Assembly: GCA_018432645.1 (NCBI GenBank)
Contig: JAHDSP010000204.1
Location: 1 to 7,213, forward strand
Reading direction: 5' to 3'
DNA from: Bacteroidales bacterium
Lineage (GTDB): Bacteria; Bacteroidota; Bacteroidia; Bacteroidales; DTU049
Length of the DNA stretch: 7,213 bases
Each line of letters opens with the position of its first letter. Within the stretch, counting starts at the first letter, position 1. The notes beneath the pieces were generated by a model, which was not told the origin of the DNA, did not search any database, and saw only the letters and a list, made by a program, of their open reading frames with translations. The position numbers and the translations under genes were made by a program. Below are positions 1-5,919 of the stretch, piece by piece.

Positions 1-795
1 AAAAAATGTGGCTATAGATTTAGAGAAACTGCTAAATCACTTGTCTATTATTCTCATAAATACTATCTTTTAATGGAATATATAAAATGTATGTTAGAAG
101 GTAAAAGCTTAAGAGCCTGCGCTAGAGAAGTTGGCATAAGTTTACCAACTAGCTTTAAATGGAGACATAAGATTCTATCTGCTATTCAAGGATTAGAGGG
201 AGGAATTAACTTCTCTGGAATAACAGAAGCTGACGAGCTATTAATGCAATATTCTGAAAAAGGTCGCAAATATAAAACTCTAGAAGAAAAAGAACAAGCA
301 ATGAAAACTGTTCATCCCAATGTGGCTGTATTAGTAATGACAGATAGAGAAGGTAATTTGCTTCTTAAGCACACTGGCGAAAATAGAGTCCAGAATAGTC
401 AGATAAAAGCAGAGCTAAAGCGACGTGTATCAGAGAAAAATTTAATATGTTTTAAACCTAATGATGAGTTTCAGCAAGCAGTGTCAGAATCACCAAGCAA
501 AAAGGTATTAGTTATATCACAAAACGAAAAGATATTAGTTAGACGTAAAACAAAAGGATTAGCAGTTTATAGTGTAAATATAGCTGAGAAAAAGATTACT
601 AATTTCTTAATTTGGATGATGAGATTCAGAGGAGTAGCTACAAAGTATTTACAGAACTACCTTATGTGGTTTGTAGTAATGAATAAGTACTTGAAAGATG
701 AGGTAGAGTCAGACATTGGACGACTATTGAACCTTTCATCCCACGATAGATGGGCGTGGGAGCGGTATTTTAGATTGATGAAGTTAAAATATTAA
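1..795 (+). CDS. IS1595-like transposase-family protein, 5'-truncated by window edge, catalytically degenerate
   Basis: The reading frame is open from base 1, so the first in-frame ATG at 73 is not the true start. Codons 1-24 continue the alignment with the second copy in this window, beginning inside the zinc ribbon (KKCGYRF matches CKHCGRQF). About 74 N-terminal residues are missing; 264 are visible. After the ribbon comes a helix-turn-helix-like block (GKSLRACAREVGIS, then FKWRHKIL), typical of IS1595-family transposases. Next is the first catalytic-type acidic pair (ADE in GITEADELL) and then SEKGRKY. The usual second catalytic Asp of the LCxD motif is Lys here (LICFK), and the usual Asn of the VNN motif aligns with Glu. 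The C-terminus is intact (FRGVATKYLQNY, then a tail rich in Leu, Trp and Arg). Seen: a long uninterrupted frame with strong end conservation. Inferred: transposition activity is probably lost while DNA binding may be kept. It could also be a decaying insertion-sequence gene. Confidence 0.85.
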   Translation, partial: KKCGYRFRETAKSLVYYSHKYYLLMEYIKCMLEGKSLRACAREVGISLPTSFKWRHKILSAIQGLEGGINFSGITEADELLMQYSEKGRKYKTLEEKEQAMKTVHPNVAVLVMTDREGNLLLKHTGENRVQNSQIKAELKRRVSEKNLICFKPNDEFQQAVSESPSKKVLVISQNEKILVRRKTKGLAVYSVNIAEKKITNFLIWMMRFRGVATKYLQNYLMWFVVMNKYLKDEVESDIGRLLNLSSHDRWAWERYFRLMKLKY

Positions 796-970
796 ATATC
801 ATGTAAAGTTAAACAATATAATAATTTATATTTATCTTCACTTTTTTATCAGATCTTCCCAAAAAATATTAAATAAAATATGACTATATAGTAGTACAAG
901 TCTATTTTGAGGGGTATTTAGATTTAATTTTATTTATGCAATAAGTTCATACAATTAAAAGCCAGATTTC

Positions 971-1013
971 CTCAATATCCATCAGGCTATTGAGTTATTA
1001 AAAATTTTTTAAT
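971..1013 (+). terminator. Possible weak terminator for the upstream IS1595-like gene
   Basis: CTCAATA (971-977) can pair with TATTGAG (988-994) around a 10-base loop. Shortly after comes an A-run/T-run palindrome ending in six T residues (1005-1010). The stem is short and AT-rich and lies 175 bases past the stop codon, so this is a weak candidate. On the minus strand the hairpin has no following T-run, so it is less likely to serve the carrier gene. Confidence 0.25.
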
Positions 1014-1035
1014 TCTTGGGAAAATCTATTAAAAT

Positions 1036-1053
1036 ATTAATCTTTTACTTCTT
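1036..1053 (+). repeat. 18-base motif shared with the region after the second IS1595-like gene (copy 1)
   Basis: ATTAATCTTTTACTTCTT matches positions 6937-6954 at 17 of 18 bases in the same orientation. Both copies lie downstream of an IS1595-like gene, 240 bases after the stop here and 18 bases after the stop in the other. It may be a relic of a shared element end. In AT-rich DNA a chance match cannot be excluded. Confidence 0.4.
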
Positions 1054-1073
1054 TCCCCTCCCTTCCCCTAATC

Positions 1074-2663
1074 TTAAAAACCTGGTAATTGCGTTACTAT
1101 CGGTGGTATTTGTAGCAAAGCTCCCATTATAAATAAAAATACTATGAATTTCCAAATATATTTAACCCATACATTATACTGTATCTTTGCTATTCCCAAA
1201 ACTCCCATTAGTACTCCACTGACAGGGGTTATCATGTTTGTAAAACCATCTCCTAGCTGATAAGCTAATACTCCTAATTGTCTAGAAATACCTAATATAT
1301 CGCATAAGGGTGCAATTATAGGCATTGTGAGAGCTGCTTTTGCTGAACCTGATGGCAAAATAAAATTAAATAATGTTTCAAATATGTACATCCCTTGTGC
1401 TGCTAAAAATTTTGAATTTTCTGGTATTGCATTCGCAGTTGCATATAGAATAGTATCCAATATTTTACCATCTTGCAATATGACTATTATTGCTGAAGCT
1501 AATCCAACTATTAATGCTGCTGAAGCAATATCTTTAGCACCTTCTATCATTGTTTTTGCTATATCATTTGCTTTCATCTTTATGCTCATTCCAGTGAATA
1601 CACCTAATACTAAAAACAATGTAGCTATTTCCTTTATATACCAATGCCATATTAATACACCTAATATCATTGCTATTATTGTGAAAGCAAGTAAATATAA
1701 TGCATAAATTTCTTTTTTATATCTAATTAATATATATATTCCTGCCATTATATTGAATATTATTAAGCATATTAAAATTATTGCTTGGGTATTCATTTGA
1801 TTAATAGTAATGATTTGTATTAATTCGTAAATCATAAATAAATTAATAAGTATCCACGTGAGCCATCCTCTCCAATCTGCTCGTTCGCTAATGATTTCTT
1901 CATCTTTCACAGTTATATTTCTCCAATATTCATCTGAATCATAAACCAATGATAGCTTAGGATTTTTATATACTTTTTTAGCATATCTAAGCACAAAAAT
2001 TATCCCTATTATAGTAAATAAAAACCATAAAAATATTCTATATTCTATTCCAGAAAATATTGGAATACCTGCTATACTTTGAGCTATTCCAACTGTAAAA
2101 GGATTTGTTACGCCTCCGATAAATCCTATCGTAGCTCCTACGAAAACCACACTTACTGCTACTATACTATCATATCCTAATGCTATAAATACGGGTACAA
2201 AAAGTACAATAAATGCTATGGTTTCTTCGCTCATCCCAAATGTAGCTCCAAAAATGCTAAATACAATCATAAAGATTATGATAATTAAGTGATTACCTTC
2301 TCCGATTAATGGTATTTTCTTTTGTTGCCATCCTTGTGTGATTTTTAATAATTTATTTATGGCTACATCTAAAACTTTCCCTTTATTTATAAGAAAAAAA
2401 CTAGCACCTACTATGAAAATAAATGCTATAATCTCGATTTTGTCTACAATTCCATCAAAAATCGATGAAAACACTTGCCAAGTTTGTGGATGTTGCTCGA
2501 TATGATGATAGCTTGTTGCATCTATTACTGTCTTTTGTCCTTCGTCAGTTAATATTGTTATTTGATTAAATTCTCCTGCAGGTACTATCCACGTTAATAT
2601 TGTAGTTATTATTATAAGAAAAAAAACTATTACATAACTATGAGGGAATTGTCTTTTTTTCAT
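1074..2663 (-). CDS. yfcC: YfcC-family (DcuC-like) membrane carrier
   Basis: A 529-residue, very hydrophobic inner-membrane protein with about a dozen probable membrane segments, the first at residues 9-28. Family signatures are clear: FGMSEE (142-147), TNPFTVGIAQ (186-195) just before SIAGIPIFSG, LPSGSAKAALTMPI (436-449) and GDGFTNMITPVSG (471-483). These glycine-, serine- and proline-rich stretches in the two halves are the probable substrate-site loops of this ion-transporter-type fold. A charged cytoplasmic-looking stretch lies at about 227-265. The family is annotated as C4-dicarboxylate anaerobic carriers or basic amino-acid antiporters; relatives include ArcD-like arginine/ornithine exchangers, so the substrate cannot be fixed from sequence. 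The length is near the family norm and no damage is visible. It starts 22 bases after the nucleotidyltransferase stop but has its own -7 box in that gap, so it can probably be transcribed alone or by read-through. Confidence 0.9.
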   Translation of the reverse strand: MKKRQFPHSYVIVFFLIIITTILTWIVPAGEFNQITILTDEGQKTVIDATSYHHIEQHPQTWQVFSSIFDGIVDKIEIIAFIFIVGASFFLINKGKVLDVAINKLLKITQGWQQKKIPLIGEGNHLIIIIFMIVFSIFGATFGMSEETIAFIVLFVPVFIALGYDSIVAVSVVFVGATIGFIGGVTNPFTVGIAQSIAGIPIFSGIEYRIFLWFLFTIIGIIFVLRYAKKVYKNPKLSLVYDSDEYWRNITVKDEEIISERADWRGWLTWILINLFMIYELIQIITINQMNTQAIILICLIIFNIMAGIYILIRYKKEIYALYLLAFTIIAMILGVLIWHWYIKEIATLFLVLGVFTGMSIKMKANDIAKTMIEGAKDIASAALIVGLASAIIVILQDGKILDTILYATANAIPENSKFLAAQGMYIFETLFNFILPSGSAKAALTMPIIAPLCDILGISRQLGVLAYQLGDGFTNMITPVSGVLMGVLGIAKIQYNVWVKYIWKFIVFLFIMGALLQIPPIVTQLPGF

Positions 2664-2671
2664 TTTTTTAG

Positions 2672-2679
2672 CAAAGATA
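2672..2679 (-). promoter_or_regulatory. -7 promoter box for the YfcC-family carrier
   Basis: On the minus strand this reads TATCTTTG, an exact match to the Bacteroidota TAnnTTTG box, followed by CTAAAAAA and the ATG only 8 bases after the box. The mRNA leader would be only a few bases long. The upstream -33 element would fall in the 3' end of the nucleotidyltransferase gene; I see no clear TTG there. Confidence 0.6.
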
Positions 2680-2685
2680 ATAATG

Positions 2686-3426
2686 TTAATAAAAATTTAG
2701 ATTTGTAGTTTTAAAAAATTTATTTGCTTGTTCTAAAGAATCAATTGTACCAATATCAAACCAATATGAATCTGTATCTTCATAGTAGCTAACATTATAT
2801 TTTTCTGTCCAATTCAAAAATAAGTTTATAATACTAAAAGCTCCAGTATAAGGTATATCTTGCAGTAAGTCATATGAAATCAAGCTTATACCCGAAAAAC
2901 TGAATTCTTTGGTAGGCATAACAACATTTTTTATTGTTTTTTGCACATTGTTATTGTGATTAACCCAACCTACTAATTTATTAGTACTATCAAATATCAA
3001 TTTTCTTTCATTTGTTCGATTTTGCACTACTAACAGTACATCGATATTTTTACTATTTTTATATTTTAATAATTCTGAAAAATTTGTATCGCTCAATATA
3101 TCTACATTGTGTATTAATATTGGTTCGTCTTTTATGAATAAATCTTTTGCTTTTAGCAATGCTCCGCCTGTATCTAAGAGCATTTCACTCTCATCAGAAA
3201 TTACAATTTCCATATTAGGATAGGATAATTTTTTTATATAATCAATAATTTTATCTGATAAATAATGAACATTTACTATTACTCTGCTTATACCAAATTT
3301 ATATAACTTGTCTAAATTTAACTTTAATATAGGTTCATTATTCACCTCAATTAAAGCCTTGGGAATATTATTGGTTAAAGGTCTAAGTCTAGTTCCTAAT
3401 CCAGCACTCAATAATAATGCATTCAT
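2686..3426 (-). CDS. MurU-like sugar-1-phosphate nucleotidyltransferase
   Basis: A 246-residue cytoplasmic protein of the NTP_transferase fold. It has the N-terminal nucleotide-binding signature GLGTRLRPLT (9-18), then PKAL with catalytic-type Lys23, DTGGAL (85-90), the metal-binding Asp in HNVDIL (Asp109), FSGISL (177-182) and a second metal-binding Asp in WFDIGT (Asp224). The order and spacing, including GAF before the last helices, closely match MurU, which joins UTP and N-acetylmuramate-1-phosphate to give UDP-MurNAc in peptidoglycan recycling. Related enzymes activate glucose-1-phosphate or mannose-1-phosphate, so the sugar is an inference. MurU normally works with the sugar kinase AmgK, which is not in this window. 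The length fits the short MurU-type group, with no C-terminal hexapeptide acyltransferase domain as in GlmU. The gene diverges from the Nif3-like gene and precedes the carrier. Confidence 0.85.
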   Translation of the reverse strand: MNALLLSAGLGTRLRPLTNNIPKALIEVNNEPILKLNLDKLYKFGISRVIVNVHYLSDKIIDYIKKLSYPNMEIVISDESEMLLDTGGALLKAKDLFIKDEPILIHNVDILSDTNFSELLKYKNSKNIDVLLVVQNRTNERKLIFDSTNKLVGWVNHNNNVQKTIKNVVMPTKEFSFSGISLISYDLLQDIPYTGAFSIINLFLNWTEKYNVSYYEDTDSYWFDIGTIDSLEQANKFFKTTNLNFY

Positions 3427-3437
3427 TATTTTTTTAG

Positions 3438-3445
3438 CAAATGTA
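3438..3445 (-). promoter_or_regulatory. -7 promoter box for the nucleotidyltransferase
   Basis: On the minus strand this reads TACATTTG (TAnnTTTG), followed by CTAAAAAAATA and the ATG 11 bases after the box. It shares the box plus GCTAAAAAA with the carrier promoter. It lies in the 78-base divergent region opposite the Nif3-like promoter, so the two may be co-regulated. No clear -33 TTG is seen. Confidence 0.6.
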
Positions 3446-3475
3446 AATATTTTAGTTTATTTGTCATCATTTTCG

Positions 3476-3483
3476 TAATTTTG
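3476..3483 (+). promoter_or_regulatory. -7 promoter box for the Nif3-like/zinc-ribbon pair; decides the start codon
   Basis: TAATTTTG matches TAnnTTTG exactly and is followed by CTAATATTAAA. The in-frame TTG at 3481-3483 is part of this box, so it would be at or upstream of the transcription start and is unlikely to be a start codon. That favours the ATG at 3505. Confidence 0.6.
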
Positions 3484-3504
3484 CTAATATTAAAATCTAA
3501 AAAT

Positions 3505-4602
3505 ATGATATTAAAAAATATAATTAATGAAATCGAATCTGCTTATCCTCTGTATATCCAAGAGCCATATGATAATTCTGGGCTAATCATAGGAGATAGG
3601 AATGCTGACATCACAGGTATACTAATAGCTCTAGATTTAGATTTAAATGTAATAAATGAGGCTATCTCACAAAACTGTAACCTTGTAATAACTCATCATC
3701 CTTTTATTTTTCATAATATAAAAAAAATAGTAGCTGGTAACGATGTCTATGATCTACTTCAATTAATTATAAAAAATAATTTAAACATTTATGCCTGTCA
3801 TACACCAATGGATAAATCATCATATGGATTAAACATAGCTATAGCAGAAAAAATACATTTGCAAAATATAAAAATTTTAAAACCACAAACTAATCTTTTA
3901 TGTAAATTAATTACTTTTTGTCCACACGACTATGCTGACAAAGTTAGAGACGCACTATTCAACGCAGGTGCTGGTGTGATAGGCAATTATGATAGCTGTA
4001 GCTATAATATTCAAGGGACAGGCACATTCAGAGCAGGAGAATATACAAATCCATTTGTTGGTGAGAAAAATAAATTACATTATGAACCAGAAACAAGAAT
4101 AGAAACTATTTTTCCCAAATGGCTTAAAAATGACATTATTTCAGCATTAATAAATAATCACCCATATGAAGAGGTAGCATACGATATTTATCCACTAGAA
4201 AATGTACATCCACAAATAGGATTAGGAGCTATAGGTGAACTAAAAAATTCTAAGGAATTGGGCGAATTTTTATCTATGATAAAAAAGATTTTCTCATTAC
4301 CTATGATTCGATATAGTCGAACAGATAATAATAAAAAAATTAATACTATTGCAATATGCACTGGATCAGGTATAGAGCTATTGCCAGAAGCTATAAATCA
4401 AAATGCTGATGTTTTTTTAACAGCAGATATTAAATATCATGATTTCCAAGCTGCAAATAACAAAATTTTATTGGTAGAAATAGACCATTATGAATCTGAA
4501 ATCATTTTTATAGAAAAAATGTATGATTTTTTATCAAAAAAATTTCATAATTTTGCAATTCAAAAATTTGAAAAATCAAATTCGTATATAAAATATTTTT
4601 AA
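3505..4602 (+). CDS. Nif3-like dinuclear metal-centre protein
   Basis: A 365-residue protein of the Nif3/YbgI family (also annotated GTP cyclohydrolase 1 type 2/Nif3), a conserved cytoplasmic hexamer-forming family with a two-metal site and an uncertain cellular reaction. The N-terminus is characteristic (ILKNIINEIESAYP, then PYDNSGLIIG). Probable metal ligands are seen in THHP (His64-His65), HTPMD (His99, Asp103) and the C-terminal IDHYESE (His328, Glu332). A TADIKYHDF motif lies at 306-314. The stretch of about 125-240 between the halves is the PII-like insert of the longer family members, and the total length matches that form. The ATG start is chosen over an upstream in-frame TTG at 3481 because the latter lies inside the promoter box and adds eight unconserved residues. 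The zinc-ribbon gene follows after 11 bases and is almost certainly co-transcribed. No Shine-Dalgarno sequence is seen. Confidence 0.93.
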   Translation: MILKNIINEIESAYPLYIQEPYDNSGLIIGDRNADITGILIALDLDLNVINEAISQNCNLVITHHPFIFHNIKKIVAGNDVYDLLQLIIKNNLNIYACHTPMDKSSYGLNIAIAEKIHLQNIKILKPQTNLLCKLITFCPHDYADKVRDALFNAGAGVIGNYDSCSYNIQGTGTFRAGEYTNPFVGEKNKLHYEPETRIETIFPKWLKNDIISALINNHPYEEVAYDIYPLENVHPQIGLGAIGELKNSKELGEFLSMIKKIFSLPMIRYSRTDNNKKINTIAICTGSGIELLPEAINQNADVFLTADIKYHDFQAANNKILLVEIDHYESEIIFIEKMYDFLSKKFHNFAIQKFEKSNSYIKYF

Positions 4603-4613
4603 TATAAGTAATT

Positions 4614-5726
4614 ATGGCAAAAAAACAAGAAAATAAAAAAAGTACCTCTACATCAAAAAAAATAAATAATACTGAAGAAGGAACTAAAAAAGCTGTTACT
4701 ACTAAAACTACTAGCAAAAAAACTACAGAGGGCAAAAATACTAAAACTACTGCTAGTAAAAACAATACTCCTAAAAGCAAAGAAAAAAATGTAAAAATCA
4801 ATTCAGAAAAAACTACTAAAGCAAAAAAATCTCCTAAAACTCAATTAAAAACTGAAAAAAATAGTAAAGAAACCAAAGTAAAGACAAAAATAAAAGCTAA
4901 AGAACCTATTATAGACGAGAAAAAAAATATAAAAACTACTTATAATATTAAAGATGAAGAATCAGATAATTTAGAAAATTTGGTTGTAGAAAAATTAAAA
5001 TCACTATATAAACTACAATATATTCACACTCAACTAGATAAAATCAGAATAATTCGAGGAGAATTACCAGCAGAAGTTCAAGATATGGAAGACGAAATCG
5101 AAGGACTAAAAACAAGAATGGGAAAAATAAAAGAAGAAATCGAAAAATCAGAAGAAAATATTAAATACCAAAAAATTAAAATTTCCGAACTTACAGATAA
5201 CATAAAACATAGAAAAGAACAACAATATCAAGTACGTAATAACAGAGAATATGAAGCTCTAACTAAAGAAATAGAAAATTTAGAGTTAGATATTCAATTA
5301 GCTGAAAGACGAATAAGAGAAACACAAGATAAAATTGGCATAAAACAAGAACAATTACAAGAAGCTAAAGAACAAATAGATGAAAAAATAGCTATACTTA
5401 GCGATAAAAAATCTGAACTAAATGAAATAATTAAAGAAACAGAAGAAGAAGAAAAACGACTTAATGCTTTGCTCAATGAATCCTTAAAAAATGTAGAAGA
5501 ACGATATTTAAAAGCATATACGAGAATACGTAATGGAGTATCAAATGGATTAGCAGTAGTAGGCATTGTAAGGGATGCATGTGGTGGTTGCTTCAATAAT
5601 ATACCTCCACAACGCCAATTAGAAATAAAACTACATAAAAAAATATTAATTTGCGAATATTGTGGTAGGATTTTAGTAGATGACGATATAATAAAAGCTG
5701 TAGAACAAGAATTTGCAAAAAAATAA
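4614..5726 (+). CDS. Coiled-coil C4-type zinc-ribbon protein with a Lys/Thr-rich N-terminal tail
   Basis: A 370-residue protein in three parts. Residues 1 to about 115 are a low-complexity, strongly basic tail of Lys, Thr, Ser and Asn with TKTT-type repeats. Residues about 120-300 form a long charged coiled coil (an antiparallel hairpin in this family), containing the conserved RGELPAEVQD and QVRNNREYEAL stretches. The C-terminus is a four-cysteine zinc ribbon, C323-GG-C326 and C347-EY-C350, ending in GRILVDDD. The last 250 residues match the Bacteroidota CT398/DUF164-like zinc-ribbon family, usually encoded next to the Nif3-like gene as here. The role is unproven; binding to nucleic acid or to a partner protein is inferred from the ribbon and coiled coil. 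The tail is an addition to the core family and resembles histone-H1-like or AlgP-like basic tails, so it may bind DNA or RNA. No promoter is seen in the 11-base gap, so expression probably comes from the Nif3-like promoter. Confidence 0.9.
   Translation: MAKKQENKKSTSTSKKINNTEEGTKKAVTTKTTSKKTTEGKNTKTTASKNNTPKSKEKNVKINSEKTTKAKKSPKTQLKTEKNSKETKVKTKIKAKEPIIDEKKNIKTTYNIKDEESDNLENLVVEKLKSLYKLQYIHTQLDKIRIIRGELPAEVQDMEDEIEGLKTRMGKIKEEIEKSEENIKYQKIKISELTDNIKHRKEQQYQVRNNREYEALTKEIENLELDIQLAERRIRETQDKIGIKQEQLQEAKEQIDEKIAILSDKKSELNEIIKETEEEEKRLNALLNESLKNVEERYLKAYTRIRNGVSNGLAVVGIVRDACGGCFNNIPPQRQLEIKLHKKILICEYCGRILVDDDIIKAVEQEFAKK
4701..4751 (+). repeat. Short direct repeats in the basic-tail coding region
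   Basis: ACTAAAACTACT occurs at 4701-4712 and again at 4740-4751. Related AAAACTACT-like units recur in the surrounding A-rich coding sequence. They encode the repeated TKTT motifs of the zinc-ribbon protein's tail. Such repeats could let tail length vary by slippage or recombination. Confidence 0.5.
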
Positions 5727-5850
5727 TATTCAAAATAATTTCTATTAGTCAGATACAATGTGAGTGGGATAGATAAAGGGAAGTGAGATAAAATAGTGAT
5801 TAATATTGTTAGTGAGTAGATAATTTACATATAGTGAAATTATATCTGTT

Positions 5851-5892
5851 TAAAATAATTAATGATATTAATATCATATCAAAATTATTTTA
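5851..5892. promoter_or_regulatory. Extended palindrome, candidate operator before the second IS1595-like gene
   Basis: The core ATGATATTAATATCAT (5862-5877) is a perfect 16-base palindrome. It is flanked by outer arms TAAAATAATT (5851-5860) and AATTATTTTA (5883-5892), which are also perfectly complementary. The arms have slightly unequal spacers of 1 and 5 bases. The structure ends three bases before the -7 box, covering the -33 region, where a repressor site would act. Binding by the encoded protein is inference. Confidence 0.5.
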
Positions 5893-5894
5893 TG

Positions 5895-5902
5895 TATATT
5901 TG
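5895..5902 (+). promoter_or_regulatory. -7 promoter box for the complete IS1595-like gene
   Basis: TATATTTG matches TAnnTTTG exactly and is followed by CCAAAAAA, close to the CTAAAAAA seen after two other boxes in this window. The ATG is 17 bases after the box. No -33 TTG is seen; the palindrome occupies that position. Confidence 0.6.
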
Positions 5903-5919
5903 CCAAAAAATCAATATAT

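Larger units (their letters stand above)
796..1073. other. Non-coding region between convergent genes
   Basis: These 278 bases separate the end of the first IS1595-like gene from the end of the minus-strand carrier gene, and I see no convincing gene in them. They contain a weak hairpin (971-994), an A/T palindrome (997-1013), a 12-base near-perfect inverted repeat with arms at 851-862 and 1016-1027 (11 of 12 positions pair), an 18-base motif repeated downstream of the second IS1595-like gene (1036-1053), and a pure pyrimidine run (1048-1069). The structure would fit the scarred end of a mobile element, but no target-site duplication is obvious. Confidence 0.6.

Noticed and set aside
851..1027. 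A 177-base MITE-like element with 12-base terminal inverted repeats
   Set aside because: The arms pair at 11 of 12 positions but there is no target duplication and no second copy in the window; noted only in the intergenic entry.
1327..1707. Plus-strand open frame inside the carrier gene
   Set aside because: It is a shadow of the strongly supported minus-strand carrier and has no recognisable features or promoter box.
3481..3504. TTG start giving the Nif3-like protein eight extra residues
   Set aside because: The TTG is the last part of a TAATTTTG promoter box, and the extra residues are not family-like; ATG at 3505 gives the usual N-terminus.
789..4441. Shared 15-base ATATTAAATATCATG at 789-803 and 4427-4441
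   Set aside because: The second copy encodes the conserved TADIKYHDF motif of the Nif3-like protein and the sequence is almost all A/T; chance is the simplest explanation.
4508..4801. Minus-strand open frame with a hydrophobic, Val/Leu/Phe-rich product
   Set aside because: It is the complement of the Lys/Thr-rich tail; the hydrophobicity comes from reading A-rich codons backwards.
5294..5758. Minus-strand open frame, Ser-rich
   Set aside because: It is antisense to the conserved coiled coil and zinc ribbon.
5760..5837. Five GTGA units (5760, 5783, 5796, 5812, 5834) before the second IS1595-like gene
   Set aside because: The spacing is irregular and the unit is too short to call an iteron or CRISPR-like array.
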